From assembly GCF_025506275.1 (NCBI RefSeq), contig NZ_QYCP01000096.1, positions 1 to 64,000 on the forward strand: a stretch of 64,000 bases of DNA, in the 5' to 3' direction. How positions within the stretch are numbered: the stretch's first letter is position 1; every line of letters starts with the position of its first letter. Of the stretch, positions 8,261-16,847 are shown piece by piece. This DNA comes from Brevibacterium permense (GTDB lineage Bacteria > Actinomycetota > Actinomycetes > Actinomycetales > Brevibacteriaceae). The notes beneath the pieces are model-generated. The model had not been told where the DNA came from, did not search any database, and saw nothing but the letters and a program-made list of their open reading frames with translations. A program made the translations under genes and the position numbers.

Positions 8261-9351
8261 TACAGTTCCACCACCGATCGCAGGACTTCGCCCTTGGCCA
8301 TCTTCTCGAATGCTGATTCGACATCGCCGATGCCGATGCGTTCGGACACGAACTTCTCGAGCGGGAAGCGCCCCTGCTGATAGAGGTCGACGAGCATCGG
8401 GAAATCGCGGTCGGGCAGGCAGTCGCCGTACCAGGAGGACTTGAGCTTGCCGCCGCGGCCGAATACGTCGAGCAGCGGAACCGTGAGCTCCATCTCCGGG
8501 GTCGGCACACCGACGAGGACGACGGTGCCGGCGAGGTCACGACCGTAGAAGGCCTGCCTCCATGTAGCGGGGAGTCCGACGGCGTCGATGACGACATCGG
8601 CACCGAAGCCTCCAGTGCGCTCCTGGATCGCTGCGACGACCTCGTCCTCGCTCATGCCCTTCGTCGACACCGTGTGCGTGGCACCGAAGTCGCTGGCCCA
8701 GGACAGCTTCTTCTCATCGATGTCGAGAGCGATGATCGTGTTCGCCCCGGCCAGAGCCGAACCGGCGATCGCCGCGCAGCCGACACCGCCGGCACCGATC
8801 ACGGCCACGGACTTGCCGCGGGTGACCTCACCGGTGTTGATGGCGGCGCCGATTCCGGCCATCATTCCGCAGCCGAGCAGACCCACGACTGCCGGGTCAG
8901 CCTCGGGGACCTTCGTGCACTGGCCAGCGGCGACGAGCGTCTTCTCGGCGAACGATCCGATGCCCAGAGCGGCCTCGAGCTCGGTGCCGTCGGGCAGCGT
9001 CATCTTCTGCGAAGCATTGTGGGTGTCGAAGCAGTACCAGGGCTCGCCGCGCTTGCAAGCACGGCAGTCGCCGCAGATGGCGCGCCAGTTGAGGATGACG
9101 AAATCCCCGACCTCGACCTCGGTGACCCCGTCACCGACCTCGGAGACGACACCGGCGGACTCGTGGCCGAGCAGGAACGGGTAGTCGTCGCTGATTCCGC
9201 CTTCGCGGTAATGGAAGTCCGTGTGGCAGACGCCGCACGACTTCACATCGACGATGACCTCGCCCGGACCCGGGTCCGGGATGACGATGTCGGTGAGTTC
9301 GACTGGGGCTCCCTTGCTGCGGGAGATGACGCCCTTGACTGTCTGTGGCAT
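8260..9351 (-). CDS. mscR: S-(hydroxymethyl)mycothiol dehydrogenase / nitrosomycothiol reductase
   Basis: This is a 363-aa zinc-dependent medium-chain alcohol dehydrogenase of the mycothiol-dependent formaldehyde dehydrogenase group. The catalytic zinc region is [14 protein letters not shown] with GHESAG. The structural zinc Cys cluster is [15 protein letters not shown]. The NAD site is [13 protein letters not shown] and the C-terminus ends in EVLRSVVEL. It oxidises formaldehyde bound to mycothiol and can reduce S-nitrosomycothiol. I chose ATG 9351 because ggagacgca precedes it and the upstream extension has no homology-like content. It is co-transcribed with the MBL hydrolase. Mycothiol is itself an actinobacterial marker. 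Confidence 0.93.
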   Translation of the reverse strand: MPQTVKGVISRSKGAPVELTDIVIPDPGPGEVIVDVKSCGVCHTDFHYREGGISDDYPFLLGHESAGVVSEVGDGVTEVEVGDFVILNWRAICGDCRACKRGEPWYCFDTHNASQKMTLPDGTELEAALGIGSFAEKTLVAAGQCTKVPEADPAVVGLLGCGMMAGIGAAINTGEVTRGKSVAVIGAGGVGCAAIAGSALAGANTIIALDIDEKKLSWASDFGATHTVSTKGMSEDEVVAAIQERTGGFGADVVIDAVGLPATWRQAFYGRDLAGTVVLVGVPTPEMELTVPLLDVFGRGGKLKSSWYGDCLPDRDFPMLVDLYQQGRFPLEKFVSERIGIGDVESAFEKMAKGEVLRSVVEL

Positions 9352-9663
9352 TGCGTCTCCTAAATGTCTTCGGCGACGGGGTCCGACTGGTGGGAGCACC
9401 CGACGTGGACTGAGCGCACCCCCAAACGGGGTGCTCACAGCCCCCACCCTAGCCAAGCACGCTGGGCTCGACCAGTGGCGGAACCGGTGGTGAGACGATG
9501 CGCTCTACATGGGCGGGACGAAGGCGTCACGACGAAGGCGGCCCGATGCGTGGGATGCATCGGACCGCCTCGGCGAGGGTGAGCCGATCCACGTCGCCTA
9601 GGCGGCGCTGCGGATTCGACTCGACCGGACGCGATCAGGGGGGTGGGGTTCACCCCGGCATGA
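9352..9663. other. intergenic region between metS and mscR
   Basis: About 310 bases without a gene. It should carry the mscR promoter on the minus strand. It contains a small inverted repeat (gcacccc near 9417 with ggggtgc near 9430) and one copy of the recurrent 12-mer CCGCCTCGGCGA (9565-9576). No typical T-tailed terminator is visible. Confidence 0.4.
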
Positions 9664-9777
9664 TCAGTCGGCGACGTCCTCGTCGGGGTGCTTGCGCAGG
9701 TGCAGCATGGCTGCGATCAGGCCGCCCCAGACGGTGACCATTGCGATGACCATCATGACGATTGCTGAAGTGCCCAT
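9664..9777 (-). CDS. metS: MetS-like small subunit of methionine/alanine importer
   Basis: This is a 37-residue protein with a single membrane helix (SAIVMMVIAMVTVWGGLIAA) and a short charged tail (RKHPDEDVAD). It begins 1 nt after the stop of the NSS transporter gene. In Corynebacterium the NSS transporter MetP needs the tiny membrane subunit MetS for sodium-coupled methionine uptake. Size, topology and position all match. A longer upstream extension in frame would run inside metP and is rejected. Confidence 0.85.
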   Translation of the reverse strand: MGTSAIVMMVIAMVTVWGGLIAAMLHLRKHPDEDVAD

Positions 9778-9778
9778 G

Positions 9779-11338
9779 TCAGGCTCCCTTGTTCTCGGTG
9801 CGGAGGTTCTCTTCTGCGACGGAATCGGCGATCGCCGCTTCCATCTCATCAATGGTCTCTTTGGGCCATCTGATGAGGGTGAGGATGATCGAGCCGACGA
9901 CGAGCAGCCCGATCATGCCCCAGCCGTAGATGCCGGTGATGAGCGGCGGGTAGCCCTCGTAGCCGTCGGAGACGAATGTGATGATCTGCGTGATGAGCAT
10001 GTAGACGAGCACCACGCCGGTGATCGAGATGAGCGTCATCCAGATCGGACCGAGCCTGAAGCTCGAGACCGCGTTGAGGTGACGACTGAAGACTGGAAGC
10101 TTCCGCAAGGCCCACCCGACGACGACGATCGACAGGATCGCCGAACCGACGATGCCGACGTTGTTCGCGAACGCATCCATCGTGTCCAGTGCATACAGGC
10201 CGGTGATGGTGGGCATGAGCAGAATGGAGACGACGGCCATGGCGCCGACGATCCATGCTGTTGAGGCCCTGTTGCCGACACGGAACTTGTCGCGCAGCGC
10301 CTGGATGGGCACCTGGATGATCGAGATCAGCGAAGTGAGTCCCGCGAAGACGAGGCAGGCGAAGAAGACGAATCCGAAGATCCCGCCGCCTGGCATCTCG
10401 GAGATCAGCGTCGGGAAGCCGACGAAGGCCAGGCCGATGCCCGAGGAGGCCACATCGGCGACCTCGACGCCCTGTGCCGTGGCCATGAAGCCCAGTGCAG
10501 CGAAGATGCCGATACCGGCGAGGATCTCGAATGCGGAGTTCGAGAAGCCGACGACGAGGCCCGAACCGGTGAGGTTCGTCTTCTTCTTCAGGTACGAGGC
10601 GTAGGTGATCATGATGCCGAACGCGATCGACAGTGAGAAGAAGATCTGCCCGTAGGCCGCGATCCATACGGCCGGATCGGTCAGCGCTTTGAAGTCCGGA
10701 GTGAAGAGCGCATTGAGTCCCTCGGCGGCACCGGGCAGGAACAGCGACCGGACGACGAGAGCGAGGAAGAGGATGATGAGCAGCGGGATGAAGATCTTCG
10801 AGAAGTTCGCGATGCCGTTCTGCACACCCATCAGAAGGATGGCGAGGACGACGACCCAGACGATGATGATCGGGATGAGCACGCCGGGTACGAACTCGAG
10901 CGATATTCCCGGGTCACCCATCTTGAGGTATTCGCCGAAGAAGAAGCCTTCCGAATCGTCACCCCAGGCCTCGGTGAGTGAGAAGAACATATAGGAGCCG
11001 GCCCAGGCGATGATCGCGGCGTAGTAGATGCCGATGACGATCGCGACACCGGTGGCGAACCAGCCGATGGGCTCGGCGCCCTTGTGTGCCATTCTGTGGG
11101 CCAGCGGTGCCGATCCGCGCGAACGGTGCCCCATCGCGTAGTAGAAGAACAGCAGCGGGATGCCTGCCGTCAGCAGTGCGACGAGGTAGGGGATGATGAA
11201 CGCGCCGCCGCCGTTTTCATAGGTGACATAGGGGAAGCGCCAGATGTTGCCGAGGCCGACCGCCGAACCGATGGCCGCGAAGATGAACGCGCCGCGGGAG
11301 ACGAAGACCTCCCTCTGGGGTGATGACTTGGGTGACAT
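9779..11338 (-). CDS. metP: sodium-dependent NSS-family transporter (methionine/alanine importer)
   Basis: This 519-aa neurotransmitter:sodium symporter-fold protein has about eleven to twelve membrane segments. The NSS signature in TM1 is intact (GAFIFAAIGSAVGLGNIWRFPYVTYENGGGAF), including the unwound Gly/Asn that binds sodium and substrate. Further on it has YASYLKKKTNL and GLTSLISIIQVPIQALRD. The ATG is preceded by aagaaaggacatc. It forms a two-gene operon with the MetS-like peptide, which points to methionine or other neutral amino acids as cargo. Confidence 0.93.
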   Translation of the reverse strand: MSPKSSPQREVFVSRGAFIFAAIGSAVGLGNIWRFPYVTYENGGGAFIIPYLVALLTAGIPLLFFYYAMGHRSRGSAPLAHRMAHKGAEPIGWFATGVAIVIGIYYAAIIAWAGSYMFFSLTEAWGDDSEGFFFGEYLKMGDPGISLEFVPGVLIPIIIVWVVVLAILLMGVQNGIANFSKIFIPLLIILFLALVVRSLFLPGAAEGLNALFTPDFKALTDPAVWIAAYGQIFFSLSIAFGIMITYASYLKKKTNLTGSGLVVGFSNSAFEILAGIGIFAALGFMATAQGVEVADVASSGIGLAFVGFPTLISEMPGGGIFGFVFFACLVFAGLTSLISIIQVPIQALRDKFRVGNRASTAWIVGAMAVVSILLMPTITGLYALDTMDAFANNVGIVGSAILSIVVVGWALRKLPVFSRHLNAVSSFRLGPIWMTLISITGVVLVYMLITQIITFVSDGYEGYPPLITGIYGWGMIGLLVVGSIILTLIRWPKETIDEMEAAIADSVAEENLRTENKGA

Positions 11339-11573
11339 GATGTCCTTTCTTGACCGGTCGCGGATCGTCGCGACCGAGTGTGGCCACCGAAGTTTCGTCT
11401 GTGAGAGCGGTGGCCCGGTATGAAGTCCGAATGGCGAGAAGGACTCTCGAGTCGAGCTTCATTGCTTGATCCCATTTTACTGGGAATTCACTGTGCGATG
11501 TGCCGCGCATCACGTGAGCCGCATAACAGTCTAGTATCGAATTCTCAGAAACAGCGAACGCTCCCCGGCCCGG

Positions 11574-11579
11574 TAGACT
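11574..11579 (+). promoter_or_regulatory. -10 box (TAGACT) of cysS, leaderless spacing
   Basis: TAGACT starts 12 nt before the GTG start of cysS. No ribosome-binding site lies between them, so transcription probably starts at the start codon. Confidence 0.55.
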
Positions 11580-11585
11580 TGGGGC

Positions 11586-13037
11586 GTGACTATTTCGCTC
11601 TATAACACCGCCAGCCGCACGACCGAAGAACTGCGCCCCGTCAACGACGGTCAGGTCGGTATCTATGTCTGTGGTGCCACGGTGCAGGGCGAACCCCATA
11701 TCGGCCACCTGCGGTCGGCCTCGGTGTTCGACACTCTGCGCCGGTGGCTGCTCTACAGCGGCTACCGGGTGACCATGATCCGCAACGTCACCGACATCGA
11801 CGACAAGATCCTGTCGAAGTCAGTCGAGGAGGGACGGGAATGGTTCGCTCACGCGTATAAGTACGAACGCGCCTTCACCGCCGCCTACGATGCGCTCGAT
11901 GTGCTGCCGCCGAGCAGCGAACCGCGCGCGACGGGGCACATCACCGAGATGATCGAACTCATCTCCCGCCTCATCGAGGCCGGGCATGCCTACCCCGCGC
12001 TCGACGGCAGCGCCGATGTCTACTTCGACGCCGCCTCGTGGAGCGAATACGGGGCATTGACGAACCAGAAGCTCGAGGACATGGAGCTGTCCGAGGGCGC
12101 CGAGCTGCGCGGGAAGAGGGACGCCCGGGACTTCGCGTTGTGGAAGGCACACAAGGACATCGAGCCGGCCACCGCCTCATGGCCCTCGCCGTGGGGACGG
12201 GGCAGGCCGGGCTGGCATATCGAATGCTCGGCCATGTCGACGAAGTACCTCGGGCCGAACTTCGACATCCACGGCGGCGGACTCGATCTGCGCTTCCCGC
12301 ACCACGAGAACGAGCTGGCGCAGTCCCGTGCCGCCGGGGATCGGTTTGCGAACATCTGGATGCATTCCGGCCTGCTCAACGTGGGCGGGGACAAGATGTC
12401 GAAGTCCCTGGGCAACTCGGTCTTCGCCTCCGACCTGTTCGACACGTTCAGCCCGCTGGCGGTGCGCTACTTCCTCACCGGAGCCGGCTACCGGTCGATC
12501 CTCGACTTCTCGAACGAAGCGATGGAACGCTCGGCGGCCTCACTCGAACGACTCCAGAACTTCCTCCAGCGCGCTCGTCAGACACTCGGAGCGGACGCAC
12601 CGGCACTGCCGGACGTCAGCGACGCCTACGCCGGACGCAGCGTCGACGTCCCCGCCGAGTTCGCCGCCGCCCTCGACGACGACCTCGGCGTGCCGCGTGC
12701 GCTGTCCGTGGTCTTCGCCTCCGTGAGTGAAGGGGCGAAGCTCCTCGACTCCGGTGCTGATAGGGCGGGGCTGGCGCGGATCGTCGCCGAGGTGGAGCTC
12801 ATGCTCGACATCCTCGGTGTCAATCCCAGCGCTGCGGTCTGGGCCGGATCGGCGGCCGACGCCAAGGCGGAATCTGCGCTCGACTCCCTCGTGGCCGCCA
12901 TGGCCGAGCGTCGGGCCGAGGCGAAGGCGGAGAAGGACTTCGCCACCGCGGATGCCCTGCGGGACGAACTGGCCGCGGCCGGCGTCGTCATCGAGGATAC
13001 GGCCGACGGATACCGCTACCACCTCGGCGAGGGCTGA
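11586..13037 (+). CDS. cysS: cysteinyl-tRNA synthetase
   Basis: This 483-aa class I aminoacyl-tRNA synthetase charges tRNA-Cys. Visible motifs are YVCGATVQGEPHIGHLRS (zinc Cys and HIGH), GWHIECSAM (zinc Cys), HGGGLDLRFPHHENE (zinc His/Glu) and GGDKMSKSLGN (KMSKS). The helical anticodon-binding C-terminal part ends at YRYHLGEG. The MshC paralogue lacks this C-terminal domain, so CysS is preferred. It is followed by rlmB after 66 nt, the same order as Rv3580c-Rv3579c in M. tuberculosis. The start is GTG, probably leaderless. Confidence 0.96.
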   Translation: MTISLYNTASRTTEELRPVNDGQVGIYVCGATVQGEPHIGHLRSASVFDTLRRWLLYSGYRVTMIRNVTDIDDKILSKSVEEGREWFAHAYKYERAFTAAYDALDVLPPSSEPRATGHITEMIELISRLIEAGHAYPALDGSADVYFDAASWSEYGALTNQKLEDMELSEGAELRGKRDARDFALWKAHKDIEPATASWPSPWGRGRPGWHIECSAMSTKYLGPNFDIHGGGLDLRFPHHENELAQSRAAGDRFANIWMHSGLLNVGGDKMSKSLGNSVFASDLFDTFSPLAVRYFLTGAGYRSILDFSNEAMERSAASLERLQNFLQRARQTLGADAPALPDVSDAYAGRSVDVPAEFAAALDDDLGVPRALSVVFASVSEGAKLLDSGADRAGLARIVAEVELMLDILGVNPSAAVWAGSAADAKAESALDSLVAAMAERRAEAKAEKDFATADALRDELAAAGVVIEDTADGYRYHLGEG

Positions 13038-13103
13038 GGGCGACGATTTTCGGCCACGGCCACGGGCACGAGCTCGCGGCTCCAACGTATTTGAAGGAAT
13101 CAG

Positions 13104-14042
13104 ATGGCTTCCAATCCCCGCTCCGGCGGTTCGAAGAAGGGCCCGACCAAGGGGTCGGGCGGTAAGAACAAGCGCGGCCTGCGCGGCAAGGGACCGACGC
13201 CGAAGGCCGAGGACCGCGTCTACCACAAGGCACACAAGGCCGCCCAGCAGCGCAAGACCTCGAACGCCTCGGCTCAGGCGAAGCGGAAGAAGAAGGAGCT
13301 CGGACCGAATATGGTCGCCGGGCGCAATTCGGTCCTCGAAGCTCTGCGCGAGGGCGTTCCGGCCACCGCGATGTACGTCTCCGGACGCATCGACTCCGAC
13401 GATCGGGTCCGCGAATCCATCACTCTCGCGACTCAGCGCGGCATCTCGATGCTCGAAGCGAGCAAGCCCGACCTCGACCGGCTCACCGATGACGCGATCC
13501 ACCAGGGCATCGCCCTGCAGGTCCCGCCCTACGACTACGCCGATCCCTCCGATCTGCTCGAATTCGCGGCCGACCGTGCCGAGACGCCGCTGCTCGTGGC
13601 CCTCGACGGGATCACGGATCCGCGCAACCTCGGTGCCATCGTCCGGTCGACGGCGGCCTTCGGCGGTCACGGAGTGATCATCCCCGAACGTCGCGCCGCC
13701 TCGATGACGGCCGCTGCGTGGAAGACCTCGGCCGGCGCCGCATCGCGAATCCGCGTGGCACAGGTGGTCAACCTGGCCAGGGCGATCGACGAGCTGAAGA
13801 AGCAGAACGTCTTCGTCGTCGGCCTTGACATGGACGGCGACGTCGAGCTGCCCGAGCTGACCTTCACCCGCGACCCGCTGTGCATCGTCGTCGGCTCCGA
13901 AGGCAAAGGGCTGTCGCGGCTCATCGCGGAGAAGTGCGACCAGATCGTGTCGATCCCGATCGCCGCGACCACAGAGTCCCTCAATGCGGGCATCGCCGCT
14001 GCCGTGTCCCTCTACGAGGTGGCCAGAGCCCGCCGCCCCTGA
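13104..14042 (+). CDS. rlmB: 23S rRNA 2'-O-methyltransferase (SpoU/TrmH family)
   Basis: This is a 312-aa RlmB-type enzyme. The first 60 residues are a basic Lys/Arg/Gly tail common in actinobacterial members. Next comes the substrate-binding domain starting MVAGRNSVLEALREG. The SPOUT catalytic domain has the three motifs DGITDPRNLGAIVRSTAAFG, IVVGSEGKGLSRL and SIPIAATTESLNAGIAAAVSLYE, which form the trefoil knot and bind SAM. It methylates a guanosine of the 23S rRNA peptidyl-transferase region. The ribosome-binding site gaaggaa precedes the ATG. A 56-bp palindrome follows the stop. Confidence 0.94.
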   Translation: MASNPRSGGSKKGPTKGSGGKNKRGLRGKGPTPKAEDRVYHKAHKAAQQRKTSNASAQAKRKKKELGPNMVAGRNSVLEALREGVPATAMYVSGRIDSDDRVRESITLATQRGISMLEASKPDLDRLTDDAIHQGIALQVPPYDYADPSDLLEFAADRAETPLLVALDGITDPRNLGAIVRSTAAFGGHGVIIPERRAASMTAAAWKTSAGAASRIRVAQVVNLARAIDELKKQNVFVVGLDMDGDVELPELTFTRDPLCIVVGSEGKGLSRLIAEKCDQIVSIPIAATTESLNAGIAAAVSLYEVARARRP

Positions 14043-14051
14043 CCCCTCTTA

Positions 14052-14107
14052 CTACCTGACGGCGGCCCAGCAACCTCGCGCGAGGTTGCTGGGCCGCCGT
14101 CAGGTAG
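14052..14107. repeat. 56-bp palindrome family 1, copy 1
   Basis: This is a perfect inverted repeat: arms of 28 bp (14052-14079 and 14080-14107), starting ctacctgacggcggcccag and with no loop. It is followed by caattag, which supplies the TAA stop of the minus-strand permease. It lies 9 nt past the rlmB stop, between convergent genes, so it may terminate both transcripts. The other copies are at 36298, 61368 and 63151. Confidence 0.95.
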
Positions 14108-14110
14108 CAA

Positions 14111-15610
14111 TTAGAGGGTGGTGCGGTAGGCGTGTTCGCTGAGGTGGCCGACGACCGAGTGGCGGCGGCTGTAGGTGAAGTAGACGATGGCGCCGACGGC
14201 CATCCACGCACCGAAGACGATCCAGGTCCGCCCGCCGAGGTTGACCATGAGGAACGCGCACGCCACGGCTCCCAGCGCGGGCACGACCGGCCCGAACGGA
14301 ACCTTGAATGAGCGCTCGAGGTCCGGTCGCTTGAACCGCAGGTAGATGACGGCGATGTTGACCAGGCAGAACGCGAACAGGGTGCCGATGCTCGTGGCGT
14401 CGGCGAGTTCGCCGAGCGGAATGAACGCCGCCGTGATGGCTACGAGGCCGCCGACGATGAGCGTGCCGACCAACGGGGTACCGGTGTGCTGGGAGACGCG
14501 GCCGAAGATCTTCGGCACCATTCCGTCCCTGGCCATCGTCAGCAGGATCCGCGACTGACCGTAGAGCACGGTGATGACGACGGAGAAGATCGCGAGCACC
14601 GCGGCCACAGCGAAGAGCAGCACCGCGATATTCGACCCGGTGATCTCCTCGACGATCTGCACCAGCGGAGCGTGAGCGCCGTCGAACCACTGCCACTGCC
14701 GTGCCCCGATCGCTGTGACGGCGACGAGGACGTACATCGAGGTGACGATGAGCATCGAGAAGATGATCGCCCGCGGCAGATCCCGGCGCGGATTCTTCGC
14801 TTCCTCACCGGCCGTGGACGCGGCATCGAAGCCGATATAGGAGAAGAACACGCTGGACGCGGCCGCCGTGACACCGGCAGCTCCCATCGGCAGCATCGGC
14901 GCGAAGTTGCCGGCCTTGAACGCGGTGAACGCGACGATGGCGAAGAAGACGAGGATGCCGATCTTGACGAAGACGAGAATGGTGTTGACGACACCGGATT
15001 CGCGGGCACCACGCATGAGCAGCACGGTCGCCAACGCCACGACGACAAGGGCCGAGACGTTGATGATCCCGTCCGGATTATCCGCCAGGCCCGGCCCTGT
15101 GGTCAGGGACGCGGGCAGTTCGAGGCCGAAGACGCGCAGGGTCTCGTTGACGTAGTCGGCGGCGCCGACGGCAACCGCCGCGACCGAGACCGCGTATTCG
15201 AGGACGAGGCACCAGCCGCAGACCCAGGCGACGCCCTCACCCAGGGTGGCGTAGGAATACGAGTAGCTCGACCCGGACACCGGCACCATTCCGGCCATCT
15301 CGGCGTAGCTGACCGCTGACAGCAACGCGGTGATTCCGGCGAGAACGAAGGCAAGCCACACGGCGGGTCCGGCCACAGGCACGGCCTCGCCGAGGATGAC
15401 GAGGATTCCCGTGCCCAAGGTGGCGCCGACGCTGATCATCGTCAGCTGGAAGACGCCGAAGGTCCGCCGCAGCCCACCCTGCTGCGCGGACTGCGCATCG
15501 GTGTGGGCCTCGGCGGTCATGGCGCTGATCGACTTGCGTCGCCCCAGCTGCCGCAGGACTCCTATGGGAGCGTGCGTCGGCGGGGTGGACGGTGTCTGCG
15601 AAACGGTCAT
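14111..15610 (-). CDS. APC-family amino-acid permease (CAT/YfnA-like)
   Basis: This 499-aa transporter has about twelve membrane helices. TM1 contains MISVGATLGTGILVILGEA, followed by AGPAVWLAFVLAGITALLSAVSYAEMAG. Later come FFSYIGFDAASTAGEEAKNPRRDLP and GRVSQHTGTPLVGTL, all hallmarks of the cationic amino-acid transporter/YfnA branch of APC. The substrate is not determinable. ATG 15610 gives MTVSQ; a second ATG at 15631 is possible, and neither has a strong ribosome-binding site. The stop codon TAA is provided by the right edge of the palindromic repeat. Confidence 0.92.
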   Translation of the reverse strand: MTVSQTPSTPPTHAPIGVLRQLGRRKSISAMTAEAHTDAQSAQQGGLRRTFGVFQLTMISVGATLGTGILVILGEAVPVAGPAVWLAFVLAGITALLSAVSYAEMAGMVPVSGSSYSYSYATLGEGVAWVCGWCLVLEYAVSVAAVAVGAADYVNETLRVFGLELPASLTTGPGLADNPDGIINVSALVVVALATVLLMRGARESGVVNTILVFVKIGILVFFAIVAFTAFKAGNFAPMLPMGAAGVTAAASSVFFSYIGFDAASTAGEEAKNPRRDLPRAIIFSMLIVTSMYVLVAVTAIGARQWQWFDGAHAPLVQIVEEITGSNIAVLLFAVAAVLAIFSVVITVLYGQSRILLTMARDGMVPKIFGRVSQHTGTPLVGTLIVGGLVAITAAFIPLGELADATSIGTLFAFCLVNIAVIYLRFKRPDLERSFKVPFGPVVPALGAVACAFLMVNLGGRTWIVFGAWMAVGAIVYFTYSRRHSVVGHLSEHAYRTTL

Positions 15611-15784
15611 CTGAATATTCTTGCATAGCAATGAATATTGTCTCGCCGAGCTTCCGCATGATCACGGGCGAGACCGCCGGACAGCGTCGCGGATCTCACA
15701 CGGCGACGGCGGAGATCCGCCGCCACGGGCTGCGATGTCAGGGACGACGAGCCGCTGCAACCGACGGCCCGAAGGCCGCCGTGC

Positions 15785-16648
15785 TCACACGTCGGGGGTG
15801 AACCGGCCGTCCTGCGCCATCCACCCGCCGTCGACGAGCTGCGAGTGCCCGGTGACATAACTCGAGGCGTCCGAGGCGAGGAACAGAACGGGACCGGCGA
15901 TCTCGTGCAGGCGGCCCCAGCGGCCCAGGGCGGTCTTGTCCGCATACGCGTCCCACCACTTCCCGTCGGCCTTGATCTGCTGTGTCAGGGGAGTGTCGAA
16001 GGGGCCGGGCAGGATCGCATTGACGCGCACGCCCTTGCCCCCGAGCTCGCTGGCCATCGTCTTCGTCAGCTGTACGACCCCGGCTTTAGCGGCCGCATAG
16101 ATTCCCTGGCCGGGTTCGATGGCCAGCGCCCGGAATGAGGCGTAGGTGACGATCGACCCGCGACCGCGTTCACCCATCTCCCGGCCGAAACCGCGCATCA
16201 GCCGGTACGTGCCCTTGAGGTTGATGTCGATGACCCGATCGAATTCGTCATCGGTGGTGTCGACGAGGCGTTTGCGCACGTTCGCTCCCGGTGTGATGAC
16301 GAGGATCTCGGCATCGGCCCAGGCGTCCACGAGTGCATCGACGGAGGCCGTGTCCGTGATGTCGACGGCCACCGCCGTGGCGGTCCCGGCGTCGGATCCG
16401 CCGTCGTCGGCTCCGTGGGCAGCGGATCCGGAACGGCGAGCGGCGATGAGGGCGGCGGTCTCCTCGGCGCCGGTGAGGTTGAGATCGGCGACGACGACGT
16501 GCGCCCCCGCATCGGCGAGCCCGATCGCGCTGGCCTGCCCCAGTCCGGAACCGGCCCCGACGACGACTGCTGTGCGGCCGCTCAAGTCGAACAGGGACGG
16601 GACCGACGGGTTGTTCTCGTTCGTGGGCATCGGCTCATTCGTCGACAT
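15785..16648 (-). CDS. short-chain dehydrogenase/reductase
   Basis: This is a 287-aa classical SDR. The cofactor motif is VVGAGSGLGQ, an Asp (VVADLN) after strand 2 suggests NAD preference, and there is a modified NAG region (ITPGANVRK). Catalytic Ser is in IVTYASFRA and catalytic Tyr/Lys in YAAAKAG. A 15-residue Gly/Ser/Ala insertion (HGADDGGSDAGTATA) sits before the DITD motif. The C-terminus (ASSYVTGHSQLVDGGWMAQDG) is typical of gluconate-5-dehydrogenase or fatty-acyl reductase-like SDRs. The substrate is unknown. A ribosome-binding site aaggattcccg precedes ATG 16648. It probably starts its own transcript. Confidence 0.9.
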   Translation of the reverse strand: MSTNEPMPTNENNPSVPSLFDLSGRTAVVVGAGSGLGQASAIGLADAGAHVVVADLNLTGAEETAALIAARRSGSAAHGADDGGSDAGTATAVAVDITDTASVDALVDAWADAEILVITPGANVRKRLVDTTDDEFDRVIDINLKGTYRLMRGFGREMGERGRGSIVTYASFRALAIEPGQGIYAAAKAGVVQLTKTMASELGGKGVRVNAILPGPFDTPLTQQIKADGKWWDAYADKTALGRWGRLHEIAGPVLFLASDASSYVTGHSQLVDGGWMAQDGRFTPDV

Positions 16649-16847
16649 CGGGAATCCTTCCGGACGGGGTTCGGTGCCGGAGCGACATCGGTGTCGACTC
16701 CGTGGACTTCAAAGGTATGCCCGCCGAGGCGGTCCCGCCGTTCCCGTTTCACCTTGTGGAACATCCGTCGAGGTGGGCGCGCGCCGAGGCGGTTCCCCGA
16801 GGTGGCTGCGGACGACCGGTGCGGTCAGGGCCGCCTCGGGGAGGGTG

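Noticed and set aside
9778-9852. Longer start for the MetS-like peptide
   Set aside because: The extra 25 residues would overlap the end of metP and precede the membrane helix with an unrelated basic stretch.
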